From NCBI GenBank assembly GCA_965153455.1, contig OZ234498.1, forward strand, positions 15,252,001 to 15,316,000: a stretch of 64,000 bases of DNA, in the 5' to 3' direction. Below, one piece after another: positions 11,860 to 23,830 of the stretch. Under the pieces are notes generated by a model. That model did no database searches, was not told the DNA's origin, and saw nothing but the letters and a program-made list of their open reading frames with translations. The position numbers and the translations under genes are program-made. Positions within the stretch are counted from its first letter, which is position 1. Every line of letters starts with the position of its first letter. This stretch comes from Sphagnum compactum. Lineage: Eukaryota > Bryophyta > Sphagnopsida > Sphagnales.

Positions 11860-12977
11860 GTAGAGTGAACATTAAGCAGTCGGCTATTTCTTTATCCCCT
11901 CACCTGTGGAGTTTCCTCCTATCATCTGCTCCCTCGCTCTCTCGCTCGTAGTTGTTTCTGTTCCGTAACTCCTCCATTATTTTGGCTACCTATTGCAGTT
12001 GTCGCTGGAGAAGGAATAAGCATATCGGTGCTCTTCAATTTCGTTCTCGATTCAGGATTCGGTTGCAGATTTTGTGTTTCAACAGGTGCCTCAATCGCTT
12101 TGCTCAATCTCGCGTCATCTTCAGTAACTAATTAGTGGGCTATTTCTTTATCCTGTTCCCTCACCCTGTGGAGCTTCCTCTTATTAGATCGTCAAGTTTT
12201 ACTTGCTCTCTTGCTCGCAGTTTGTGTTCTGTAACTCTCCATTCTTTGGTTATTGCAGTTGTGGCTGGAGAAGGGAAGTAATATCGGCGCCGGTCTTCAA
12301 TTCCGTTCTCGATTCGGGATTCCGTTGCAAATCTTGTGTTTCAACAACAGGTGCCTCTCAATCGCTTTGCGTCACTTTCCTTTTGAACATTCTTTCAACC
12401 ACATTTGTGTAGTCACTTCGGTTTTGTCTCTCAAACGCACCGAAGCTTCCACCTACGTATCCACACACTCACCGCCGCCGCGGCGTTCTCTTCCTTCATT
12501 TCTTCCCCTCGCTCCTCTCTCTCGTACCTGTTTTGTGCCGTTCTTTGTATTTTTTGGTCTTCGCTGTTTGTTTGTTTCTAGTTTCCTCTCTTCTGAGATT
12601 TTGGCCTCCGGGCGTTTTGTTTCTGCTCTCATTGATTTGCTTGAAGCACGCGACTGGATCTTCTTGTGGTGAATGCTTTGAATCGATCTTTCTGAGAGGA
12701 TAGGGAATTCGTGGTTGCAAGGGGACTGAAGCTCTCGTCTGTCAAATTTCTGAAGCTTTGTTTTTCATGGATTCCATAACACGGTTGTCTGTCTGTCTGC
12801 CTGCCTGCTTGCCTGCTTGCGTGCGTGCGTACGTGAAAGGATCATTTCAGATCCTTAGCTTTTGTCGATTTCCAAGCAGTTTCTTTGATTTCAGGCATTT
12901 TTAGCGGGTCTAAGAACTGATCAGATTTTTTTCTTTGACAGAATTTGGAAGGGAAAATTCTTAAAGACTGCTTTGAA
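11860..12977 (+). promoter_or_regulatory. Promoter and leader of the epimerase-like gene, with internal duplication
   Basis: GC-richer, pyrimidine-rich DNA precedes the first coding exon. It contains two copies of a block of about 230 bp, 11,881-12,104 and 12,137-12,370. Both contain ggctatttctttatcc, tattgcagttg, gctggagaag, ttcgttctcgatt or its variant, and gtgcctc(t)caatcgctttgc. Each copy has a good acceptor (tattgcag) followed by a caacag/gtgcct donor, so either could form a non-coding leader exon. The transcription start is not resolved. A CTGC-type microsatellite lies at 12,787-12,820. Confidence 0.6.
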
Positions 12978-14569
12978 ATGGCTGGAGTACTACGAAAATC
13001 ACTGGTTCCTGCATTGCTACGATTCAAGACTGTCTCTCAAATGGTGGCACCACAGGTGATTAAAAGTCTGAAATGATCACCATTCATGATGCTGAAGCCA
13101 TGTATGAATTACTGTATTGAATCTTGCAAAGAGTCGAACTTTTCTTAAGCTATTTGGAGGAGAACACTCTCCTGATTGTAAGAGAATCATTCTCAGATTT
13201 TATTTTATTTATTTATAATCAGATGTCTCCAAAGAGATCATTCTCAGATCTTGATTGTTGTGTTGTGATTTTCAGGCTTCAAAAGTGATGAGTACTTATG
13301 TCGGAATGGGTAGTGGAGGCCGGTGTGGAGGGTGGGCAGTAAGAAGCCCACCTGATGACATCCCATTTGCCATAAAGGCCCTTAAGCACATAGCCATAGC
13401 AGTGCCTGATCTTTCCATAGCTGCTGAGCATTACCGCACTGCATTTGGAGCACAAGTCAGTGACCCTGTGGTGCGTAACTGTCGTTCTTTGTACCATTCA
13501 TTTCCCTACCATGCATAACTTTGTATTTGTGTGTAAGAAAGTGGCTTGTTTTGCAAGTTTATTGAATTTTTTTCTTTTTGTACTACAGTCTTAATAGTGA
13601 GTAGATATTGTCTTGATGGCAGGCCTCACAGTCTTCTTTCTTTTTTGTTGTCTCTAGCTGGTCTGTGTCTAGCACTGATGTTGAAATGTTGCAAAGAGAA
13701 TTCTTATGATTCAAACTAGAAGGTATGGTTTTGCCTAAGTTGTGAGCCTTGGCATTTTAAAATTGTTGGTGGGAGGCACTTAGTAATGGACAGTGTGCAT
13801 GATTTATGGGGTATGCAGGATAAGGTGGTGGATGGAATGACTGTAGTCTATGTTCAACTGCCAAATTTGTGTATTGAGCTTGTACATCCTCTTGGGGAGA
13901 AAAGCCCCGTGGCTACTTTCCTTTCGAAAAATCCAAAGGGTGGTATCCATCATGTGTGCCTTGCGGTGAGTTCCAACTTCCCTAGTCCCTGACCTTCATC
14001 TTATGCATACCTTACACTTTGGACCTTATTTTGTGTTAATGTTTTGGCTCATTATTTAGGAACCACAAGTTGGACCTCATTTTTTTCCATGTAGACCGTG
14101 ACAAGAAGTCTAGTAGAATCCAATTAGAACTTGAGTACCCACTGTGAACAAATTGAAGGCCTCAGGTCTCATCTCTGCAGTGGGTAATTTGGTTGTCCTC
14201 AAAAGGTGAACTTCTAACTGGCATCTGACTGTCCAAGTCCATTCCACAAGCAAGGGCAGCTATAACTTTCTGATTGGTGATAGGTGGCACACCACCCCTA
14301 TTATCTGCTGATGTGTGATCGAAGATTGTCTGTGTTTTCTCTGCCATGAAATTAATATCCTGGAGTATTTGCAGGTGGATGATTTACAGTCAGCATCTGG
14401 TTATTTGGGTGAGGTTGGTGTGACAACCCTTGGGTCACCAGCGAACAGTGCAGATGATAAGCCAGCCATGTTTCTGCATCCAGAGACAAATATGGGTGTA
14501 TTGATTAAGCTCCAACAGGCTAATCAGTTCTCTGCCCGAGATGACATGCCTAGAGCAGTCGGTACTTGA
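12978..14569 (+). CDS. Methylmalonyl-CoA epimerase-like protein (VOC fold), mitochondrial
   Basis: Exons 12978-13055, 13276-13470, 13819-13965 and 14375-14569, all with GT-AG borders and phase-0 joins, give 204 residues. Residues 1-26 (MAGVLRKSLVP...) are basic and hydroxylated, like a mitochondrial presequence. The core aligns clearly with animal and bacterial methylmalonyl-CoA epimerases: LKHIAIAVPDL at 62-72, FGAQVSDPV, CIELVHPLG at 109-117, GGIHHVCLAVDD at 132-143 and AMFLHPE at 171-177. Family members interconvert (S)- and (R)-methylmalonyl-CoA through a bound metal. Candidate ligands His64, Glu111 and His135/136 are present. The Glu of the usual GVLIEL motif is Lys185 here (GVLIKL), and the glycine-rich loop before KP is replaced by NSADDKP. 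The fold and family are clear, but epimerase activity is doubtful. Confidence 0.88.
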
Positions 14570-17320
14570 AAGCCTCAATGAATGTGGAAATGTTCCGCTC
14601 ATGCTTGCATTGCTCCTCATCAAATTCTGGCAAAAGCTTGTGGGTGTCAACAGATGTTCCTGCAGGTTGTAATAAGTTGCACATGAGAATCATGTGCATC
14701 TGATGGCAATGCAAGGTCCACTACTACCCATTTTTCTATCAAAGGGATTGACCACATAGTGGGGAGGAACTTGTGTTGATGGGATGCTTAAAGTTTTGAC
14801 CTCATCATCAGCTTGGAGATCTTTGTATAATTATTGTACAGTGTTCAAAGGATTTGAAGCATAAGGACAACAAACTGCAGCACCAGTTATACATATAACA
14901 TATGTTGGGTCTCCTTTACAGGAAACCAAGATCTGGTCCCAATTCAGGGATTGCTGAAACCAGGTGCTCCATCCTTGAGACAAAGAATGCAGAAGTCTGT
15001 TTACCTGCAAGTCTAAATGGGTTTTGGTATTATGTGTACTGTTATTACCATAGTTTGCCAGTATTTGTTTGAACAACCCTCTGTACATACACTATGTGTT
15101 GTTGGTTAAATAGGAGATGCAGTCAAGTCACAGAGTGTCCTTGTGGACCTTCAAAACAAAGCATTGGATCTCAGTTATGTGTGAGACTGTTGAAGTTATT
15201 GCAAAATATAAGTATAAGTTGAATTCTCCAAATTGTTGTTGGGTGACTTGGCTTTGAGCTTGTCTTGAACTTCTCTTGAATGTTTGGTGGGGTAGTTCTC
15301 CTGGCAGGACACTAGATCCAAGAATGAGCACATTTGGTATATGTATAAAACTGAAGTTGATATTCAATATCCCCTTTTGTGCTGGATGCAATGTTATGCA
15401 TGCTTGTTTCTGGTTTGTGTAGTTGATGTGACTCTGAGGTGAACAGGATTCATAAATTCACTTAAAAAAACAACTGAGGATTTCTGAATAGATCATAAAC
15501 AAATTCTTTTTGCATTCAAAACACATTGCAATGTCACTTTGATTTGAAGGACATCTCTGAAACTCATCCTTAAACTCTTAACCCTCGAAAATTCATAGAA
15601 TGATAATCGTACTCTGAAACTCAGAGTGATGATACAGATTTGTGTAATTCCAGAGTTCTGCCCCCCCAACGCACCAACTGTTGGTGCTCCTGATAAACCA
15701 AAGAGCAAAGCAGCACTCACTTACATCCAGGAAAGGAAGATTTGTCAAAAGGGTTGTTCTCACTATTGCCATACTGAATGTTTGTGAAAATTACTGTCTG
15801 TACATCATGCTTCATCATGGGTTGCAGGTGCTCGATTCAGGCCCTGCCATCCATAGGGAATTGATAATCAGTAATAAATTGAGGACACTAATGCTAATGT
15901 AAGCATATCAAATTAGAGACACTATCATGCACTGCACGTAGCTTGGTGCTGGACATGCACCAGACCCAATGATTTGGACAGAATCTCTTTACAGGACCTA
16001 GGTCAAGACTCAGAACCATCACAAGTCATTTGGCTCATGAGGAAGGGAAACACTTTATTACAAGTTGTGAAGACTTCAAATTGCTCGAGAATTGCATCAG
16101 AAATGGGTTAGAAGGGGGTCTCACCATATGTATCTATAAAGATACAAGACTGGGCTGCCACATGCATCATTGCTGGATACAAGCAAATAATCCAGTGTCC
16201 AAATCTGTGCTACCATGTAGAACCTCACAAGTACACTTGTCATGCAGTCACTCCACAACCTATAATAGCTAGTGTAACTGTTCACAAGGTAAAAAACAGA
16301 CCACTAAACCAATAAACCGCCCCTATAAACCCATAGTACAGTTTTCTGCAACTGGAATTCCAGTGAAATTTCAGTTTATCAACCAAAGCTTTTCCACTGT
16401 TGCAATTCATCAATGTAAAGGGTTGATGAAGGGCCCTCGTATGCTATCAGGGAAACCTCACCTGATGAGCAAGAGCATCGCACATGAAACACACTATGTA
16501 TGCATTAGATTCAGAACCCTGTGAAGAATCATTGAAAGTACTACGTACTCAAAAGTGACTGAAAAGAGAGGTGTCAAGAATTCTGTTCTGTGGCCTCTCC
16601 TCATGTGCCAACTTCTAAGAGCAGTCTATGTTCATTGACATGTAGAGAGGAACCACAAAAGTAACTTCAGAACCCTGTTGAGCCACAACTTCCAACTCTT
16701 GCTGCATAAGCCCAAAATCCCACTTGGGTTTTGGCACAAACAATAATCCTCCTAGATTTTGTGACAGTCAAAACAGAAAAAAATTATGAACCTCCACAGA
16801 TAAGTAAAATCTGATTCAATATCATCATATAACCAAAGATCATAAATGGAGGGTTTGCAATTAGGAAGGTAACTGAATCCAAGTGGAAGCACAAGATGCC
16901 CAGGACATTCCAAAGTTTGCATCTAATATCCCTTGACTCATGAAGCTCACAAAAAAATGTCATTGTGTTGATATAATTGGTAGCCATAATGTGGTAGTCA
17001 ATTGGCATCCTAGATATAAGCCTGCATCTGCCCCTCATTTGATTGACAAACTCTTTTGACCTAAGATATCTTGACTGCAGAATTGCTGAGTTCCAGTTCT
17101 CTCTGCAAATTCAGGCAAGCACAAAAAACCCTTGCCTGTATTCCATTGCCATTATGAAATTGCCATAGTACAAATCCTTAACACTGACCACAAGAAATTG
17201 TGGAGAGGAAGGAAAGGTGGCAGCATACTTCAGCAACAATAGGTAGTCTGATGACTCTGACCTAGGTTGAAGGTTTCCTGAGGTTGAGCTCCATATAATC
17301 AATACATACACGGGAGTAGA
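14570..17320. other. Intergenic DNA between convergent genes
   Basis: It contains the 3' ends of the epimerase-like gene (+) and Di19 (-). Frames up to about 87 codons occur, but none has a recognisable domain or consistent splice signals. A 17-bp palindrome (gcaccaac, t, gttggtgc) lies near 15,672-15,688. Polyadenylation sites were not assigned. Confidence 0.6.
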
Positions 17321-20300
17321 TTAGCTGTCACCGAATATAGTTGAGAGCACCAGTTGCTGCATAAACTTAGCACGGAGTGCTGCATCTTTTGACTTCTGTT
17401 CCCGCTCCTCTGCTGTTAATGAGGCATCCCCACTGTCCCAGAAATGGCAGAGCATGAAAAAATGAGAATCATGAACACAAGTACACTTGCACAGAGCATA
17501 TTTTTGACATTACTTGTGTCTGCTGTTGCACTCCATGACATTTGCTACTACTTCCTCTAACAAACTTGCTACTTGAGAGCCTGCAACAATTACAGTACTC
17601 TTGGAAAACTTTGGTTGGTGGGCCATATGCAAAGCCACACCCTGTGGCCAGTTTTCATCGAAGAAGAGAGCGTGAAGGACAGATAACCCAGAACATATCT
17701 ATGAGACTTCAAAGAAAATAACACTTTGAAGTTAACCATTGTGCCAGTTCCAAGAAAACCAAAACAAGAACCACAAGAATCAGTGCAATCATAACCTTAC
17801 AAGTGTCACTCACAAAGTACCAGACCATCACCTTTATCATGACTAGCTGCCATGACTCCCCACTGATTTCAACAGCTCCTGGCAGTGTGTGTACATAATA
17901 TCTATGAATCAGTAGAGAAATTTCCACAAGAAGTTTAAGATAACATGAGTGCAATGAATGCAATCATAACCTTATGAGAGTTAGTCATAAAGTATCAGAT
18001 GCATCACCTTCGTCATGAATAGCAATATCATGGACAAAGGCACAGAGAGGCCTACATAGAGGGGAGTGGTTGGGGCCTACTGCACCCTGAACATATGCTT
18101 CAAGCAATGGGAAGACTCAGTCATGAATATGGCTAATGAAATAGCCAATAGAATCCTCATGTTTGTTGTTGCCTGTGTAATCCTACTTGCACAGCATGTA
18201 TGCAAAAGCAATTGACAAGCTTGTGAAAGTAGCTCAGTTCATTATAGCTTGCCCCTGTACATCTAAGGCTAAGGCATAGAGAGACCTACACAGAGGGTGG
18301 ATAACACAATGACAGCAACTTCTGAGAATCATACCTGTGAGTTATCTACCATGGGAACATTTCAGTATGTTTCTGTTAAAAAATTTCACAAGTGTTTTGA
18401 AGCTACAAAGGGTAATCTCAGAGCTGGAGAACACCAAACTTGATTCAGAGGAGCAGCACTGATAGATTTGGAGGAGAATCACAGATGTAGAATAAGACTG
18501 ACAAGGTGTTTTGTTTCTGTGTTTCTAGACTCTCCCAGCATTTGAAGTTGTCTCCCAGAAATACAAAGGCACACTATACAATGGGTCTAACAACAGGAAA
18601 TGCATAAGGTTTTGCAGCACTAGACCCCACATCAAATTCAGACAGAGGAGAGAGAGTGTGTCAACCTGGGACTTTGCTGATGGATGGAAGTCATGGGTTT
18701 GGAAGGAATTTCAATAGTTACACTTGGTTTTATGTGATCTTCTCCCTCGGAAATGGGGAGGCTGTAACCTAGGTTGGAGAGGAGTGGGTCAGTAGCATTG
18801 ATGCTGAGGGAGCCCACATGGGACATGCCACTCCCTAAGAGGGCCTGCAAATGTGCTTCATGAAGTTCTTTGCCCAGAAGTGAGAGAGTGGCACTTGATG
18901 GTGTGCTTGCCCTTCGAAATCTTCTCCAGCGCTGCACGTAAGGAGCCGTCAAGGCAACAAATCACATATTGATCAAAATAAACCTTCATGTTGCTCTCTT
19001 TCTGTCATATTCTCATGGCTCAGCAACCAAGACTGCAAACTGCAAACCTCATGGGTTTATTGAATTGACAATAAAACCTGATAGCAATTTAAAAGGATAT
19101 CTTAAAGAGATGAGCATGCTGCAGTGTGATATGGCCCACCATGTCCTTTCCTATCTTTGCAGTGCAAACTGGGCAGATCTGTGAAAATTATCCAACATAT
19201 AGTGACCCTTTAGCTCCACAAGGCAACAAAATAGATAGATGATCTCACTGTATAACTCATCTAAAAAGCATAGACCCTAAATGAAGTAAATGGAACCAAG
19301 ACCCCGTAAGGTTGCTCAGCTTTTATCCCAAAGTAAAGAACACCACAGCAGAAACGCTCAGCAGGCAGTTCTTCAAACTTCTAGCTTAAAAGGTCCTAAC
19401 TACCAACTAGACAATCAGATTGCATTTAGGTACATATGATTCCTGACAGCCAGCTATGAGCCTGGCTTGAAACAACACCTTGCCACTACAAATGTTGCAA
19501 ATAATTGAGCAAGATTCACCAGAAGCTTGGAGTTTGCAAATAACTGCATAAGAGGACATAGAAACACCATAGAATAATGTAACCACTATAAGGAACCCAA
19601 CATATTTGCAGTCATGGCATTTGCTCTGAATATGACAAAGCAATGCAGAAGCAGTGCAGAACAATGCTGAGTCCTGACCAGGCAAATCCAGGGATATAAA
19701 AAAGTGATCACGGTGACCAGAACAATGAGGAGATTCAAGCATTGCAGATAGACAGAGATTAGCTTACAGCTGGATCGGACTCGAAGCAGTGCTCATTTTC
19801 AAGATGAGAACACAGGGACGTGATGTCAAAGTCTTCATCGCAGTATGGGCATGAGAATTCAGGTCGCATGTCCTCATCACCATCCACATCATCAAGGTTA
19901 ATGAGTTGATCTGCAAACCAGACCCGGTTCTCGCATAAGTTTGAAACTGTGTCTGCTTGACACACTTTCAACCCCAATTCCCCAGACAAACTCAAATCTA
20001 ATGATCCCATTCATCTGCAGCATTCCCATATCATCCTGTTGTTCCAAGAAAAGAACAAATAAAAACTTTACAGGAATGTGTTTTCTGAAAACAGCGCTAG
20101 CACCAGGAAGAGAGACTGCATTACTTTGAATCCTGATACTGATGAACTTTGATCAAATTACAGCTACATAGAGCTTTGTATGTAATATTGAGGATACAAT
20201 CAGACCAGCTCTCCAAATACTTGAGATCAAGAATTGTAGACTACACCCCAAAAAACCCTAACTTTCCCTTAAACTACTATATCATCACCTGAGGAAGGGC

Positions 20301-20966
20301 AAAACTCCATGGTGCAAATCTTTGTCCAACATCCAGGAATATGTGCAGACAACCAAATCATATACATTTCTAGACTTCAGATGCCTCTGAGACAAAGAAT
20401 TGTCAGCTGAGAGAGCTCAAGTAAATCTGATTACAGTGACTTCCAAAAGTACAAACAGTACCCTGGATTGCAGTTGCAGACAGTAGCCTAACTGCACATT
20501 TCCATTTCATGCTATTCATCATGTGTAGAATGCACTGTAAAAAATGCCCTAGCAGATCTGTGAGTCCACCAACACGAAGGTGTTGGTAGAAGTATTTCTT
20601 GGACTTAGGATTCCGAAACCCTAGTTGCATCTTCTTTCAGATTGCATCACAGGCACTCTAATCGGTGAATAGAAAAGCATCAGGTAATCTCGGAGTGCAA
20701 CTGGATTATGGCTTGCTCCTCGAAGGAAAGCTTTACAGCCGGCTAATGTCATGTCATGTCTCAATACCATAAGTATCAGAAATAGGCAAAGAATCTGTAT
20801 GCCCTCTCCTCTTCCCTCATAATTCATACTAGTATCGTGTTTAGATTAACGAGAAAAATAACAGTAAAAACGATATCCAACCTAAGTGCACGGAGTATGA
20901 AGGCTGGAGATTATGGTGACGCTTGGAATTGGACATGCGCATCGCCGCCCAAAGCTCCCCGTCCAT
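17321..20966 (-). CDS. Di19: Dehydration-induced 19 (Di19) family zinc-finger protein
   Basis: Five exons on the minus strand: 20966-20882, 19910-19768, 19178-19101, 18937-18666 and 17432-17321. They total 690 bases, 229 residues. Exon 1 supplies MDGELWAAM, equivalent to the MDSD.W N-terminus of Arabidopsis Di19. Zinc finger 1 uses C49, C52, H64 and H69; zinc finger 2 uses C78, C81, H92 and H97 (GKDMVGHITLQH). A basic stretch, VQRWRRFRR (103-111), follows and is a likely nuclear signal. The C-terminal exon (EEREQKSKDAALRAKF, ending LVLSTIFGDS) matches the Di19 C-terminal domain. Family members are nuclear, stress-responsive and bind DNA. Intron 3 is U12-type AT-AC and joins finger 2 to the basic stretch. 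Intron 1 starts with the weak donor GTTGGA, but its phase fits. Confidence 0.94.
17787..18310. repeat. Internal duplications in Di19 intron 4
   Basis: The block at about 17,787-17,850 (caatcataacctta, gtcac or gtcat, caaagtaccaga, catcacctttatcatga) recurs at about 17,964-18,025 with about 80 percent identity by eye. A second pair, aaggcacagagaggcctac at 18,036 and aaggcatagagagacctac at 18,269, lies beside it. Both pairs are within the 1,233-base intron. Confidence 0.7.
18938..19100 (-). other. U12-type AT-AC intron 3 of Di19
   Basis: Read on the minus strand, the intron starts ATATCCTTTT, an exact match to the minor-spliceosome donor, and ends CTCCTTAC. A branch-site match, TGCCTTGAC, puts the branch A eleven bases before the 3' end. 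No GT-AG pair would keep the frame at this point. The 163-base removal joins LFK to VQRWRR in phase 0, as in other Di19 proteins. Confidence 0.95.
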
Positions 20967-21560
20967 GACGTCCCCGACTTTCTTGTCCCCTTGACTCACT
21001 CCTCCCCCCCCCCCTTCAACGTCGCCTTCTTGCCAAACACCCAAAACAAACCTCCTCTTCCTCCTCCTCCTACACAATTTACCGTTTCTTCCTTCCCTCT
21101 ACTTCTGGGAGCTTCCTTTCCTTTTCTTCTCCCACACTTCTTCTTCTCCCTGCCCTCGCCAAACCCCAACCAACCCCAACTCCTCGACTTCCCCACCTCT
21201 TTTCCGCTTCTCTAATCCTCCGTTCTCGCTCCAAAAGACTTGTTCCCTCAACTTCTTTCTTCACTGAATTTCTCTTTCCGAAATCTTTCCTCCCACTGTC
21301 GACAAACTCCGCCAAATTCGGACAAATTCGCAAAAGTGCGAACGCAGTGGAGTTCGCGAGAAACGCGGCGATTGCGCACACCCGTCCGCGTTCGGCCAAG
21401 AAGAAGACCCCGCGTTTTCACCCGTCCCCATCTCGCGGTAACTGAACGCGGTAACTTTTTCTTTCTAGGCATTTTCGCCGCGGTCTTTTTTTCCCGCGAT
21501 TGTTTACCACGGGCAGGCGATCAAACAATTTGTCTCCACCCCGCGAAATAGGTACCCGTC
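20967..21560 (-). promoter_or_regulatory. Di19 upstream region
   Basis: GC-rich and, on the + strand, strongly pyrimidine-rich (ctcctcc and ttcttct runs at 20,998-21,290), so the transcript sense is purine-rich. This is typical of a plant 5' leader and core promoter. Frames of up to 106 codons in both directions here are low-complexity and judged spurious. From about 21,560 the DNA becomes AT-rich. Confidence 0.5.
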
Positions 21561-21876
21561 AAGGTTCTCTCCCAAGAAGAGAGAACCGCCCCCCATACTG
21601 GTACCTACCGTGTCTACTTTTTCTTTCATACGTGAATCTGCCCAACATTTATTCACGCTGCCCGGCAGGGGAGAGAGACTACCTACACAATAATGGTGAG
21701 GCTTTATATTTCGTATGTTGTGAACAATTGTCCCAAATGTTCGTATTAGCGTTGTGATTAATTTTGTAATTTTAGATTTAAATGTTTTTTTTTTCATTTA
21801 TACTATTGCACATACTAAAATACCTAACTAAAACTATGCTTTTTTCATAATTAACAAAAAAAACTAACTGCATAAT

Positions 21877-22255
21877 AGAGTTATTCGTAAAGTCACCCTC
21901 TGTCTTCACCCTCTCCTTCATCCACTAGCCTCTCTTTCAGTGGTATCAGCAAAGTAATGAAATTTTATTAAATCTCAGTATGAAATGCTGAAACTCAGCA
22001 TTTAATGCACAAGGTTCGAGAGTCATTATACTAGTTGTACAGGCAGGAGCAGTGAATATATATGTAGCAGTAGCGGAGGCGCTCAGGAAAAAGGAAAGAC
22101 AGGATGGAACTCAGTTTTACCACCAAAATTGGTGGAAAAACTAGTTTGGGTCCCAGTTATTTCGTTTTGTAAATTTTCATTCCCAGTTATGGGTTTGATG
22201 CCCTATTATGCTGGCCGTTCTCGCCCCCTAACCGTGTGACTTTGTGGATAATGTC
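21877..22255 (-). mobile_element. MITE family A, copy 1
   Basis: The terminal inverted repeats read agttattcgtaaagtcac on the left and, complemented, attatccacaaagtcac on the right. The body is an inverted, roughly 80 percent identical copy of 46,628-47,017. Shared words include tttcatactgagatttaat, caccaattttgg, tgggaccc or gggtccca, and agaacggccag. Size and lack of coding fit a non-autonomous DNA transposon. Confidence 0.85.
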
Positions 22256-23339
22256 TTCGCTGTAACATGCATGAATGCTGTTGAAACTGACATGTTATGC
22301 AAAGGCTTATACGAGTTCAACTATTCACACTATTTCACTTTATTGCTATTGTCAATGATTTCTAGAAGATTATTTTTTAAAAAATTAAATTTATGTGATG
22401 GTATTGTGGCATATAATTTGCAAGTTTGAATACAAAGTATATTGGTTTATGGCCACTCTTGTAAGCTTTAACAATTTCTGACATACATTGTTGAGTGGGG
22501 GCATTTATTAAAAAACAATGTTTTTTTAATGTAAAATCGATGACCTAGTATTGAGATAATAAATTAGCATACATGTGACTTATGAATTGTATGTGGTTTG
22601 GAGATGGGTATATTTCATAATGTATGCATTTTTATGGCAATAATTTGAGAAAAAAGGAAATTAAGTTAAATAAAACTTTTTTTTTAACATGAAAAATTGT
22701 TTTATATGTTAAATCATCTTTGTAGACATTAGTAGAGTCAAAAGCTAAATAATCAAGTGTACATCTCTCAATATATGATACATGCTACAACCAATTGAAT
22801 TGGAAATTGTGTCCTTGTTATAATATGGGAAGAACTTGAACCAATGTAGGTATCTTTGGATATGGGTTTTATTGGTGTCCATGTAAAACTCATTTAATAT
22901 TCATACGAGTGCACATTGTTTGTTCTTGAGAGTTGACCACATTTGGGGTTATTAAACAATGTTCACATGGCTTCTTATGAAATAACTAATTTAGTTGAGT
23001 CAAATGAAATATTCCATTTGCACCATTTATTCGACCATCATATGGTGCATAAAATTACTAGCGCAAAGTTCAACTAACATGGTTTTCTTCACTTGAACTT
23101 TTGAATGCAATCTGACCATGAAGTTTGCATCATTTTGTAATTGAAACAATTAAAAACACGTATCATGATGTCCATCGTGCTTCAAAGGAAATCTAATTCA
23201 TTATGTTTTAGTGTTGTTTCATGTTGTATAAGTAATTATGGAACTTTTGAATCATTTAGTGGTCTATGAGACATTGACTATTTATGGTGTCCTTGGTCAA
23301 TTTGTGATTGTGTAGCAATCGAAAGAAAAAAGGATAGTA
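22256..23339. other. AT-rich intergenic DNA, nothing recognised
   Basis: No frame with a known domain and no clear repeat structure was seen. It could be the eroded remainder of the Helitron relic that follows on the minus strand. Confidence 0.5.
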
Positions 23340-23830
23340 ATAAATTGTTCATCGCTTTGGTGTTGCCTTGTTGCAATTCATAACATTTGAATTTTTACAT
23401 CCAAAAGCTTGGAGCTAAACTATCAATGTTGTTTGTATTAATTTTGAAAACTCTTGCATAATTGAATTTAATAAAAATCTCCAATGTTAATGACATCAAG
23501 ATTTTCAAAAAAAATCGTGTAAATGCATTTAATATTTGATCTTAATTGAAAGTCAATAAGTTTATAATTTTTTCCTTATTACTGAGTTTTCATCTAACAT
23601 TATCAATTGTAATTGTTCTAAATTCAATGATGGAAATTTTTTACACTTAAAAGGCATAGAAAATTTTGAATGAATTATGGCTCCATCAATGTTATTTGTT
23701 AATTTTCCAATGTATGCCATGAATAAAAGTTTTTTTCTCAAAAACCTAATTGAAGGAATTTGTTGTAAAAACATAAAAAAGGTGGAATTAAAAACATTAA
23801 TGTGAAAGTTTTACATGTACTTAACACCTT
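23340..23830 (-). pseudogene. Helitron PIF1-like helicase relic, minus strand
   Basis: Minus-strand frames give CKTFTLMFLI, a remnant of the P-loop region of Helitron helicases, then LLFMAYIGK and NIDGAIIHSKFSMP. After that come EQLQLIMLDENSVI, a DEIS-like Walker B remnant, and KFKCYELQQ. Order and spacing match the helicase domain of the larger relic at 34.4-38.3 kb. Stops and frameshifts break it, and no N-terminal Rep part was found beyond 23,830. Confidence 0.7.

Noticed and set aside
20996-21399. Overlapping frames of 60-106 codons upstream of Di19
   Set aside because: They are low-complexity products of pyrimidine-rich promoter DNA, with no domain and mutually overlapping.
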